Shown piece after piece: positions 33,401-41,636 of a stretch of DNA of 64,000 nt. Made by a program: the position numbers and the translations under genes. Numbering within the stretch: the stretch's first letter is position 1; each line of letters begins with the position of its first letter. The stretch spans positions 62,001 to 126,000 of the forward strand of contig CALJDU010000045.1 in NCBI GenBank assembly GCA_938024995.1, read 5' to 3'. The notes beneath the pieces were generated by a model that saw only the letters and a program-made list of their open reading frames with translations, was not told the DNA's origin and ran no database searches. The stretch is from an uncultured bacterium (GTDB lineage Bacteria > Myxococcota_A > Polyangia > Polyangiales > Houyiibacteriaceae).

Positions 33401-35365
33401 ATGCCAGGCCGCTCACTTTTCTCCGGGAGCCCCATCCCGCGGGCGCTCGCGACCCCTTCTCTCGCGGCGCTCTTGATCGGTGCGGGGTTGCTCTTCGTCG
33501 GCTGTCCCAAACGCGTCGAGATGGACCCGCGCACGCTCCCGAACGTCACGACCGACGACCCCGAGGCAGAGTCGCTCCTCCGCGACGCGCGGCGCGCCGC
33601 CGACGCGGGCGACCTGCCGACCGCGAAGTCCACGTACGTCGAGTTCCTCGCGACGCATCCTGATGATCCGATGCGGCCCATCGCGCGGCTCGAGCTGGGC
33701 CGCATCGAGCTCGCCGAAGGCTCGCTCACGCTCGCGCGCGGACGTTTTGAGTCGGTCGCGGAGCACGCGGACGAAGCGGTCGCCGAGCGCGGTCGCTTCT
33801 ACCTCGGGATCACCCTTCAGCTCGCCGGAGAGCACGCGGAAGCGCTCGAGATGCTGCGCCCGTTCATCGGCCGGACGGTGGATCCGGAGGAGACCGCGAT
33901 GCTCCTCGACAGCATCGCGACCGCGGCGGCCGCGACCGGTGACCAGATCGGTTCGGTGGAGGCGCTAGACGCGCTCGCGCGCTCCGATGTTTCCGAGCGC
34001 CGCAAAGACGAAGCGTCCGCGCGGCTGGCGTTCCAGATCGGGGACCAGCTGACCGCCGAAGAGGTGCAACGCCTCGTCGGGTTGCTCCCGCACGACGGTC
34101 CGGGGTGGCCGGTCGCGACACGTCGCGCGGTACGGGAGTCGTTCGCGAGCGGAGACATGGAGCGGGTCCTCGCGCTGATCGAGATGCTGCGGGAAGAGGA
34201 GATCACCCTCGGCGAGGAGCTCTCCGCGATCGCGATTCGCGCCGAGCGCACGGGTCAGGCCGACCCCCGCGTCATCGGCGCGATCCTTCCGCTCAGCGGG
34301 CGAGGGCGCGAGGTAGGGCAGCTGGCGCTCCGCGGCATCACGTTGGCGGCGGGGATCCCAGCGACCGGTCCGGCAGACGAGAACAGCCCGCAGATCGTGT
34401 TTCGCGATAGCGGTGGCGACGAAGAGCGCGCGATCGCGGCGGTCGATGACCTCGTCTCCCTTCACCGCGTGATCGCGATCATCGGACCGGTGAGCGCGAG
34501 CGCCGTTTCCGGTGCGGCCGAGCGTGCCCAAGAGCTGGGCGTCCCGCTGATCGCGCTCGCTCCGGTCGACCTTCCGGCAGAGGCGACGATGGGTTTCCAT
34601 CTGCTGCCGACGCCCGCGGAGGAGGTCGCCGCGCTCGTCTCGTCGGCGCGGGGGGCGATTCGCTTCGCCTTGCTCGCCCCAGAAGGCGGCTACGGTGACG
34701 CGATGGACGCGGCGCTCCGGCAAGCGGCCTCGGCGGTCGGCGCGAGCGTGGTCGCGTCGGGGCGCTATCCCGCGAGCGCGACCGAGTTTCAAGAGCCGAT
34801 CACCGCGGTTCGCGAAGCCGCGCCCGACGCGATCCTGCTGGCGGACAGCGCGCGTCGGGTGTCGCTCATCGCGCCCGCGTTGATGGCAGCGGGTCTGTAC
34901 TCTGTGACCGGTCCCTCGCAGGAGGTCCCGGAGACCGCGCTTCCGGTTCGGTTGCTCGCGACGTCGGCGGCCTACTCAGCGGACATCGTTCGCACGACCC
35001 GTCGCTACCTGCAGGGCGCGCTCTTCTCGGTCCCGTTCGACGCGGCGACGTCAACCGGGACCGCGCGGGACTTCGCGAACCTCTTTCAGACGCGTTTCGG
35101 CAGCGCGCCGGATCTCTTCGCGGTGACCGGACGAGACGCGTTTCAGTTGGTGCGTGATCTCGTCGAGGCGGGCGCGACCACGCGGATGGCGGTCGCGCGA
35201 GGACTGCTCGGCGCGCCGACCACAGAAACGGTCGGGCCGTCGCTCGGTTTCTCTGCCTCCCGCGGGCCGCGCCGGGGCGCGCGGGTCCTAGCGTTGGTCG
35301 GCGATAGCTTCGAGCCGCTCGTGGCTCCTGCTGCGTCTGAGAGCGCGCCGGCGGTCACGCAGTGA
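33401..35365 (+). CDS. LpoA/periplasmic-binding-like lipoprotein with TPR region
   Basis: 654 aa from ATG 33401; the frame is open upstream to 33299, overlapping the previous gene. A lipobox (LFVGC-PK) makes it a lipoprotein. Residues ~45-270 are TPR-like helices (SLLRDARRAADAGDLPTAKSTY); residues ~290-630 form a type-I periplasmic-binding-protein fold beginning IGAILPLSGRGREVG with VIAIIGPVSASAV. This TPR plus binding-protein layout is that of LpoA, the outer-membrane activator of PBP1A, but also of branched-chain amino-acid receptors; the former is favoured by the lipid anchor and TPRs. Confidence 0.85.
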   Translation: MPGRSLFSGSPIPRALATPSLAALLIGAGLLFVGCPKRVEMDPRTLPNVTTDDPEAESLLRDARRAADAGDLPTAKSTYVEFLATHPDDPMRPIARLELGRIELAEGSLTLARGRFESVAEHADEAVAERGRFYLGITLQLAGEHAEALEMLRPFIGRTVDPEETAMLLDSIATAAAATGDQIGSVEALDALARSDVSERRKDEASARLAFQIGDQLTAEEVQRLVGLLPHDGPGWPVATRRAVRESFASGDMERVLALIEMLREEEITLGEELSAIAIRAERTGQADPRVIGAILPLSGRGREVGQLALRGITLAAGIPATGPADENSPQIVFRDSGGDEERAIAAVDDLVSLHRVIAIIGPVSASAVSGAAERAQELGVPLIALAPVDLPAEATMGFHLLPTPAEEVAALVSSARGAIRFALLAPEGGYGDAMDAALRQAASAVGASVVASGRYPASATEFQEPITAVREAAPDAILLADSARRVSLIAPALMAAGLYSVTGPSQEVPETALPVRLLATSAAYSADIVRTTRRYLQGALFSVPFDAATSTGTARDFANLFQTRFGSAPDLFAVTGRDAFQLVRDLVEAGATTRMAVARGLLGAPTTETVGPSLGFSASRGPRRGARVLALVGDSFEPLVAPAASESAPAVTQ

Positions 35366-36546
35366 GCGACCCGAAGAAGAAGAGCCTCGACACGCTCGCG
35401 GTGCACGGAGGAGAGCCGAGACGACATCCCTACGCCGCGCTCGCCGCGCCGATCGTGCAGACGGCAACGTTCACGTTCTCGAGCACGGCCGAGCTGCTGT
35501 CGTTTCTTCAGGGCGAGCTCCCGGACGCGGAAGAGTACGGACGCTACGGCAACCCGAGCGTCCGGCTGGTGGAAGAGAAAATCGCGTCGCTCGAAGCGGT
35601 GGACGACGGTCTCGCGTTCGGCTCCGGAATGGCCGCGGTCACGACGTCGATCCTGGCGCTCGTAAAGAGCGGCTCGCACGTGATCCTCTTCCGCGACTGC
35701 TATCGGCGCACCCGTCAGTTTGTGCGCGACGTCCTCGGCCGCTTTGGCGTCACGCACTCGATCGTCGAGAGCGTGTCGGAGATGGAGTCCGCGTTACGCG
35801 CGGAGACGCGTCTGGTGATCTGCGAGGCGCCGACCAATCCGTTTCAGCGGGTCGTCGACCTCGCGCGGGTGGCGGAGATCTGTCGCGCCAAGCGGGTCAA
35901 GACGCTGGTCGACAGCACGTTCGCGACACCGATCAACCTGCGTCCTGCGGACCTCGGGATCGACCTCGTGGTCCACAGCGCGACGAAGTACTTGGCGGGT
36001 CACAACGATGTCCTGGGTGGAGTCGTCTGCGGGAGCCGCGGCCTGGTCTCGCTCATCCGCGATCTCCGGCACTGCATCGGGGGCATCATGGACCCGCACG
36101 CGGCGTATCTCGTGCATCGCGGGATCAAGACGCTCGCGATCCGGGTCGCGCGCCAAAACGAGAGCGCGCTCGCGCTCGCGCGCTTCCTCGAGGCTGACGA
36201 TCGCATCAAGGTCGTTCACTACCCGGGGCTCCCGAGCCACTCGAGCTACGAAGTCGCGAGCCGATTGATGAGCGGGTTCGGCGGGGTCGTCACGTTCGAG
36301 GTCAACGCCTCTCAAGAGGAGACCTCGCGCTTCGTCGACGCGTGCAAGATCCCGCGGATCGGGCCGAGTCTCGGCGGCGTCGAGTCACTGATCGAGCAGC
36401 CCGCGTTGATGAGCTACTACGGGATGCCTCGCGAGGAGCGCGAGGCGCTCGGTATGGTCGGTGGGCTGGTGCGCTACGCGGTTGGGATCGAAGACGCGCA
36501 AGAGCTCATCGCGGACACGGAAGCCGCGCTCGCTCGCTTGCGGTAG
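35362..36546 (+). CDS. Cys/Met metabolism PLP-dependent enzyme (cystathionine gamma-synthase/lyase type)
   Basis: 394 aa. Starts at a GTG overlapping the stop of the lipoprotein gene (GTGA). Fold-type I PLP enzyme: YGRYGNPS for phosphate-binding residues, FGSGMAAVT, DSTFATPINLRP and the PLP-lysine motif HSATKYLAGHND. The C-terminal SLGGVESLIEQPALMSY is typical of the gamma-synthase/lyase branch. It acts in transsulfuration or homocysteine synthesis; exact reaction (gamma-synthase, gamma-lyase or O-acetylhomoserine sulfhydrylase) cannot be settled by eye. The coupling to an envelope lipoprotein gene is unusual. Confidence 0.92.
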   Translation: MSDPKKKSLDTLAVHGGEPRRHPYAALAAPIVQTATFTFSSTAELLSFLQGELPDAEEYGRYGNPSVRLVEEKIASLEAVDDGLAFGSGMAAVTTSILALVKSGSHVILFRDCYRRTRQFVRDVLGRFGVTHSIVESVSEMESALRAETRLVICEAPTNPFQRVVDLARVAEICRAKRVKTLVDSTFATPINLRPADLGIDLVVHSATKYLAGHNDVLGGVVCGSRGLVSLIRDLRHCIGGIMDPHAAYLVHRGIKTLAIRVARQNESALALARFLEADDRIKVVHYPGLPSHSSYEVASRLMSGFGGVVTFEVNASQEETSRFVDACKIPRIGPSLGGVESLIEQPALMSYYGMPREEREALGMVGGLVRYAVGIEDAQELIADTEAALARLR

Positions 36547-36554
36547 GAGAGGCG

Positions 36555-37865
36555 CTAGCGGGAGAGGGTGAAGAACAGGATCGCGGCCACGATGACGAGG
36601 AGCGCAGCGCCGACTCCGAGCAGCACGAAGCCGATGAGATTCTTGTTCGAGGTGGTCTTGATCGGCTCCGCGACCAGCGGGCCGTCGGCGAGAACCGTTT
36701 CGGCGGTCCCGAGGTTCGACGCGAAGGGGCCGCCGTCTTGGACGGTCGCGTCCGCGCCACCGGTGCCGGGACCTTCGCCGTAGGCGACGGTGGCGGACGC
36801 TTTGGCGACCGGCGGCCAGCTCGAGACCAGGACCGGGTGAGGCGCGGTGACAGAGAGCGCGCGGGCGGTCTCGGCGAGCGGGGTCTTCGCCCACTGCGCG
36901 TGACCGCCTTCGAGCCCAAACGCGGTCACGATGGCGTCCGCGAACTGACCGGCGGAGGCGTAGCGGAGCGTCTTGTCTTTGACGAGACCCTTCGCGATCA
37001 CGGCGTCGAAGCCGGGCGGCAGGTCCATGTTGATCTGGGACGAGGGCGGCGGCTCCTCCTGCACGATGGCCATGAGGATCTTCGCCACGTTGTCGCCCTT
37101 GAACGGGACGGCGCCGGTCGCCATTTGGTGCGTGATCGCGGCCAACGCGAAGACATCGGTCCGCTGGTCCACGTCGAGCTTCCCCATCGCTTGCTCTGGC
37201 GACATGTAGTACGGCGTCCCGATCGTGGTGCCGAACGCCGTCAGCTTCGCGCCCATCTCCATCTGGAGCTTCACGGAACCGAAGTCGAGGAGCTTGACCA
37301 CGTCGCCGTCGTCGGACTCGCACAGGAAAACGTTGTCCGGCTTGAGGTCACGGTGAATGACACCTGCGGAGTGCGCGCAGTCAAGGGCTTGAGCGACCTG
37401 TGACACCACGCGGACCAGTCGCGCGCCGTTGAGCTTCCCCTCGCGATCCATCATCTGGCTGAGCTCCTCCCCGAAGAGGAACTCCATCGTCATGAAGTAG
37501 GAGCCATTGCCGGTCTCGCCGAAGTCGAGCACGCGAACGATGTGCGGGTGCTCCATCTCTTCCGCGGTCTCAAACTCACGCCGGAAGCGCTCTACCGCGA
37601 TGGGGTCTTGGGCGACCTGCGGGTGAAGGACCTTGATCGCGACCTGCTGACGGGTCTCTGGATGACGACCCTCGTAAACGCGCCCCATGGCTCCGTCGGC
37701 GACCCGCGCGGCGACGACAAAGTCGCCGAGCTGCGTCCCGAGCCGTGGGTCTTCCTCACCGGGAGGCTGCACCTGAATCGTGATCCGACCATCATGGCCG
37801 CAGAACGAGACTTCGCTCGAGTAGGAGGTGGAACAGGCTGGGCAGACGCGGCTCACGGGCGCCAC
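36555..37865 (-). CDS. Membrane-anchored Ser/Thr protein kinase
   Basis: 436 aa from the GTG at 37865; GTGs at 37877 and 37856 are alternatives, and the frame stays open further out. An N-terminal zinc ribbon (CPACSTSYSSEVSFCGHDG) precedes a Hanks-type kinase with RVADGAMGRVYEG, VAIKVLHP, HRDLKPDNVF, LLDFGSVKL and SPEQAMG. A linker rich in Ala/Gly/Pro follows, then a single C-terminal membrane helix (NLIGFVLLGVGAALLVIVA) with only two residues after it: a tail-anchored kinase facing the cytosol. Last gene of the signalling operon. Confidence 0.92.
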   Translation of the reverse strand: MAPVSRVCPACSTSYSSEVSFCGHDGRITIQVQPPGEEDPRLGTQLGDFVVAARVADGAMGRVYEGRHPETRQQVAIKVLHPQVAQDPIAVERFRREFETAEEMEHPHIVRVLDFGETGNGSYFMTMEFLFGEELSQMMDREGKLNGARLVRVVSQVAQALDCAHSAGVIHRDLKPDNVFLCESDDGDVVKLLDFGSVKLQMEMGAKLTAFGTTIGTPYYMSPEQAMGKLDVDQRTDVFALAAITHQMATGAVPFKGDNVAKILMAIVQEEPPPSSQINMDLPPGFDAVIAKGLVKDKTLRYASAGQFADAIVTAFGLEGGHAQWAKTPLAETARALSVTAPHPVLVSSWPPVAKASATVAYGEGPGTGGADATVQDGGPFASNLGTAETVLADGPLVAEPIKTTSNKNLIGFVLLGVGAALLVIVAAILFFTLSR

Positions 37866-37920
37866 TCTACATTCCACAGGCCGTCCCGTGAAGTTTGCAG
37901 ACGGGGTGAAACCTGAGGGC

Positions 37921-38580
37921 TTACCACCACATCCAAGCGTCCCGATCACGGTCATACGCAATCGTGAGTTCATCGTCGAAGGTGGTGCGGACACGGAAGC
38001 AGGTCAGCGCGCCACCGGCCACCCCAGGGTCTTCTTCCCACCGCCCAAGCACCGCGACGATTTCGTGGGAGCGCTCGCCATCATGCATATCGCACGGCGC
38101 GAAATCCCAGCCCACCGCGGGACGCGTGCGGACGCGAAGAAGAGGGCCGCGGGGATCCCAACCCGGGATCGGGAGGACCGCTTCGAGCCGGATGCGCCCA
38201 ACCGCGGTCGAGATGGCGTCGAGGACGGTCGCGTCGGTCATCCCGCCGCGGACGACGACGACCAGAGCGTTCTCGTCATCGACGCGGCGCACGACCAGGT
38301 CTCGCTCTGAACCCGAGACGAAGAACGAGTAGGCGTTCCCGCCCTTGGCCCATCGCGTGGCACGCTGCACTTGGTCCGTGACGATGCGCATCTGCGCGCC
38401 CGCCAGCTTCGCGTCAAAGACGTCGAGGGCGGAGCAATAGTCGATGCACTCGCCGTCCTTATCGACGAACGCGATGGCGAGGACGTCGGGCTCAGAGCGC
38501 CACAGGTGCCGCAGGATCGCGGTGAACGCGCTGTCCGCTTGATCGCGCGCGAGCTCGGGAGGACGGGACGCGGTGTTCAT
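37921..38580 (-). CDS. Roadblock/LC7-like protein
   Basis: 219 aa, no signal or membrane segment. The first ~115 residues fit a roadblock/LC7 fold (FTAILRHLWRSEPDVLAIAFVDKDGE, quoted as FTAILRHLWRSEPDV and LAIAFVDKDGE; then ALVVVVRGGMTDATVLDAIS). Such proteins often pair with small GTPases (MglA/MglB in myxobacteria) or act as dimeric scaffolds. The C-terminal ~100 residues are beta-rich and unassigned. The ATG overlaps the upstream PPIase stop (38577-38580). Assignment is by pattern only. Confidence 0.75.
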   Translation of the reverse strand: MNTASRPPELARDQADSAFTAILRHLWRSEPDVLAIAFVDKDGECIDYCSALDVFDAKLAGAQMRIVTDQVQRATRWAKGGNAYSFFVSGSERDLVVRRVDDENALVVVVRGGMTDATVLDAISTAVGRIRLEAVLPIPGWDPRGPLLRVRTRPAVGWDFAPCDMHDGERSHEIVAVLGRWEEDPGVAGGALTCFRVRTTFDDELTIAYDRDRDAWMWW

Positions 38581-39503
38581 CGCTCTTCTCCCGGGTCGAT
38601 GATTTCAAACCCGGGGTTCGCCAGGAACTCCTCGAGCCGGTCCGTGTAGCGAACGTCAGCCTGCCGCGCCGCGAAGAGCGGACCCAGAGCGATCTGGCGG
38701 GCCGCGTTCGTCACGTCTGCCTCCGCGTCCGCGCGGATGGCCGCTTGGTCGGCGTCGGCGGCTTCCACAATCTCGACCACTTCGATGACGTGGAACCCAT
38801 AGGACGTGCGGACCAGGTGTTCGACCAGCCCGACCTCGTCGTTCTCGAACATGGCGTCGAGGAAGGGGCGCTCAAAGGAAGCGGTCGCGCTCGAGAGCGG
38901 CAGGTCCTCGACCGTCAACGCGTCGTCGTCGGCGAATCGATTGAAGTCTGCGTCGCGGTCTCGCGAGGACACCAGGGTCTCGAGCAGCGCCGTCGCCTGC
39001 GCTTCTTCGGTCGGCGCGTCGCCTTCCGCGGCGCGGACGAGAACGTGTCGCACGCGTCGCTGCGGGACGGCGTTACGGAGCGCGCGTTGTTTGGCGAGAG
39101 ACGCCTCGAGAATCTCGGGCGGCGCGTCATGAAAGTCGTGCGTCTCTTCGTGCGCTTGAAGGAAGCGCTGCACCAACGCGCGCTCGGCGGCCTCACGAGC
39201 AGCTCGGGTCTCAGCGTAGCCGCGACGGGTCGCTTCGCGCCCGAGCAGGATCTCATCCTGAAGCGCGACCAGCGCTTGGTCCGCGTTCATTCCCGACGAG
39301 CGCATCAACGCCAGCAGGTCCGCGCGCGTGATCGGCACGCCGTCAACGGTGGAGAGAACCTCGTCGCTCAGGACCGCGTCACCGCTCTGCAGTGCTTGAC
39401 GCTCCGGCGCGGCGTCTCGCTGACACGCGAACGCGAAAGAGGAGAGGGTGCTCAGCACAAGGAGCGCTCCCAGCCATGGCCTCTGCGACAGCATGACGTT
39501 CAC
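38577..39503 (-). CDS. Parvulin-type peptidyl-prolyl isomerase-like lipoprotein
   Basis: 308 aa starting at GTG 39503, which overlaps the stop of the 59-aa gene (GTGA); ATG 39494 is an alternative. The signal peptide ends with lipobox FAFAC. The domain order is SurA/PrsA-like: an N-terminal helical chaperone region (VDGVPITRADLLALMRSSG) and a parvulin domain (RRVRHVLVRA...FNRFADDDAL...TSYGFHVIEVVEI). It probably folds exported proteins. The long Ala/Glu insert before the parvulin core is normal for the family. Confidence 0.86.
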   Translation of the reverse strand: MNVMLSQRPWLGALLVLSTLSSFAFACQRDAAPERQALQSGDAVLSDEVLSTVDGVPITRADLLALMRSSGMNADQALVALQDEILLGREATRRGYAETRAAREAAERALVQRFLQAHEETHDFHDAPPEILEASLAKQRALRNAVPQRRVRHVLVRAAEGDAPTEEAQATALLETLVSSRDRDADFNRFADDDALTVEDLPLSSATASFERPFLDAMFENDEVGLVEHLVRTSYGFHVIEVVEIVEAADADQAAIRADAEADVTNAARQIALGPLFAARQADVRYTDRLEEFLANPGFEIIDPGEER

Positions 39504-39679
39504 TCCCCCACCGACGGACGGAGCAGCTCGACCGAAGAGCCCAGCGCGGCGGTGCCCATCAAGGCGCTCAAAATCGCGGCGACGTAGTCATGAGAGGTGA
39601 GGCGCGTCACGGCGAACCCGTAGATGCCCAACGCGACGAGGAGGAGAATGATTCCGGAACCTTCTCGGACCACGCGCAT
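39500..39679 (-). CDS. 59-aa membrane peptide
   Basis: ATG at 39679 to TGA at 39500-39502, reading MRVVREGSGIILLLVALGIY, then a second hydrophobic stretch around AAILSALMGTAALGSS. Two membrane helices separated by a short loop (RLTSHDY). The stop overlaps the GTG of the PPIase gene by four bases and it starts 31 bp after the sigma-54 activator stop, with no other gene in the gap; this operon fit is the main evidence that it is real. Function unknown. Confidence 0.65.
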   Translation of the reverse strand: MRVVREGSGIILLLVALGIYGFAVTRLTSHDYVAAILSALMGTAALGSSVELLRPSVGE

Positions 39680-39710
39680 GGCCCATTGTTACACCAAAAG
39701 TGGTGGAGCC

Positions 39711-41636
39711 TCACGTCATGCCGTAAGACTTGAGCTTCTTGTGAAGGCCCTCGCGGGTGATGCCCAGCGTCTTCGCGGTCGCGCTCTTGTTGTTGTTGTG
39801 CTCCTCGAGCGCCTCACGAAGGATGTGCTTCTCGACTTGTTCGACCATCTCTTTGAGCGTTCCCTTTTTGGGCCGCACCCGCTCGATCATCGCGCCTACC
39901 TGGCGGATCCGAGGGCTGAGGTGGCTCGGCTGAACGAAGTCGCCGTCCTCGTCGACGTGGATCACCAGTCGCTGAATCTCGTTCTGCAGCTCACGGACGT
40001 TTCCAGGCCATTTGTAGCTCTTGAGCAGGTCCATCGAGGTCTGCGAGAAGCCCGCGACGGATCGCCCGAACTCTTCGGAGTACCGAGAGAGGAAATGGCC
40101 GGCGAGGAGCGGGATGTCTTCACGCCGTTCCCGAAGCGCAGGTAGCTTGATGGGGAAGACGCGGAGCCGGTAGAAAAGGTCTTTGCGGAAGCGCCCCTCA
40201 GCGACCTCTTTTTCGAGGTCACGGTTGGTCGCCGCGACGATGCGCACGTCGACCTTCTTGGTGCGCCCAGACCCGACCGGGCGAATCTCGCCTTCCTGCA
40301 GAACACGCAGGAGCTTGGCCTGCAACGAGAGCGGCATCTCGCCAACTTCGTCGAGGAACAGGGTGCCTTCGTGGGCGAGCTCAAAGAGCCCCTTCTTGTC
40401 GTCGGTCGCTCCTGTGAATGCGCCCTTCTTGTGGCCGAAGAGCTCGCTCTCGAGGAGGTTCTCCGGCATGGCCGCGCAGTTCTGCACGACGAAGAGCTTC
40501 TCGCGTCGATGGGACCAGTAGTGGACCGCGCTCGAGACCAGCTCCTTACCGGTCCCGGTCTCACCTTCGATGAGAACGGTGACGCGCGTGTCGACGACCT
40601 TCTTCAGGTTCGTGAAGAGGTGCTCCATCGCCTTGCTCTCGCCGATGATGCCGTCGAAGCGGCGACGCTCTTCTTGCGACTTGAGGTAGGTGTTCTCGTT
40701 TCGCTGACGCTCCTCGGCGACGCGGAGGCGCTGAATCAAGCGCGCATGCGCGAAGCTCTGGGAAGCGCTCTGCGCGAGGAGGGCGAGGACGTCGAGGTCA
40801 GACTCTTTGAAGAGCCCGCGGCTCGCGCGGTTGTCGACCTGGAGCACGCCCCCGATCTTGTCGCCTTCCCAAAGCGGAACGCCGATCGTCGACAAGATCT
40901 GCGCGGCCATCAGCGACGCGGTCTCGCCGACGTCTCGCTTGGCGTCCGCGGCCAGGACCGCCGCGCGCTCTTTGACAACCTTCTTGAAGACGCTGCGCGT
41001 GATCGGGATGATCTCTTCGGTCGCGACGCCTTCGCGCGCACGGGTCCCCAACGGGACGTAGCGCGATGACTTGCGCGAGGTGTTGGTGTTGTCTTCGCGG
41101 AGCGCGACCGTGACGTGCGTCGCGCGGGAGAGAAACGCGAAGACCTGCTCGGCGATGGCGTTGATGACGTGCTCAAGCTCGGTCGCCGCGCTGATGCTCT
41201 TTTGCGCGTCGTAGAGCTTCTTGAGGAGTTCGCGGTCGACCGATTGCTCGACATCGCCCAGCTCGTCGACCGGGCGGACCTTGACGATGCGAGCGTCGTC
41301 CTCGTCTTCGTCACCGAGCGAGACCGCGACCACGACGGCGCTCTGTTCTTCGCCGAGGTGAATCTCGTCGCCCGGCTCAAGCGTGAGCTCGCGACCCGGT
41401 TGCGCGGAGAGATCCAAGATCCCTTGCCCGCGCTTGACCCGAGTCCCGTTGGTGCTGTGATGGTCACGGAGGACATACGCGACCCCCGTGAAAATGATGG
41501 AGGCGTGTTCGCCAGAGACGTGGTGATCTTTGAGGTGGAGGTCGCACGTCTCCGCGCGGCCGAGGCTGACGACGTCCTCGTTGGACTCGACCACCTCACC
41601 CGCGTCTTGGCCGACGGCGACCTCCAGCCGGATCAT
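39711..41636 (-). CDS. FHA-GAF sigma-54-dependent transcriptional activator
   Basis: 641 aa. Order: FHA domain (residues ~20-100; LGRAETCDLHLKDHHVSGEHA and STNGTRVKRG, each a phosphothreonine-binding signature), a GAF sensor domain (~145-310), an AAA+ sigma-54 interaction domain (Walker A GETGTGKE, GAFTGA loop intact, Walker B TLFLDEVGEM, arginine-finger region), and a Fis-type HTH (NNNKSATAKTLGITREGLHKKL). It contacts RNA polymerase-sigma54 at enhancer sites, controlled here by phospho-protein binding rather than a receiver domain. ATGA overlap with the upstream HEAT lipoprotein. Confidence 0.96.
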   Translation of the reverse strand: MIRLEVAVGQDAGEVVESNEDVVSLGRAETCDLHLKDHHVSGEHASIIFTGVAYVLRDHHSTNGTRVKRGQGILDLSAQPGRELTLEPGDEIHLGEEQSAVVVAVSLGDEDEDDARIVKVRPVDELGDVEQSVDRELLKKLYDAQKSISAATELEHVINAIAEQVFAFLSRATHVTVALREDNTNTSRKSSRYVPLGTRAREGVATEEIIPITRSVFKKVVKERAAVLAADAKRDVGETASLMAAQILSTIGVPLWEGDKIGGVLQVDNRASRGLFKESDLDVLALLAQSASQSFAHARLIQRLRVAEERQRNENTYLKSQEERRRFDGIIGESKAMEHLFTNLKKVVDTRVTVLIEGETGTGKELVSSAVHYWSHRREKLFVVQNCAAMPENLLESELFGHKKGAFTGATDDKKGLFELAHEGTLFLDEVGEMPLSLQAKLLRVLQEGEIRPVGSGRTKKVDVRIVAATNRDLEKEVAEGRFRKDLFYRLRVFPIKLPALRERREDIPLLAGHFLSRYSEEFGRSVAGFSQTSMDLLKSYKWPGNVRELQNEIQRLVIHVDEDGDFVQPSHLSPRIRQVGAMIERVRPKKGTLKEMVEQVEKHILREALEEHNNNKSATAKTLGITREGLHKKLKSYGMT

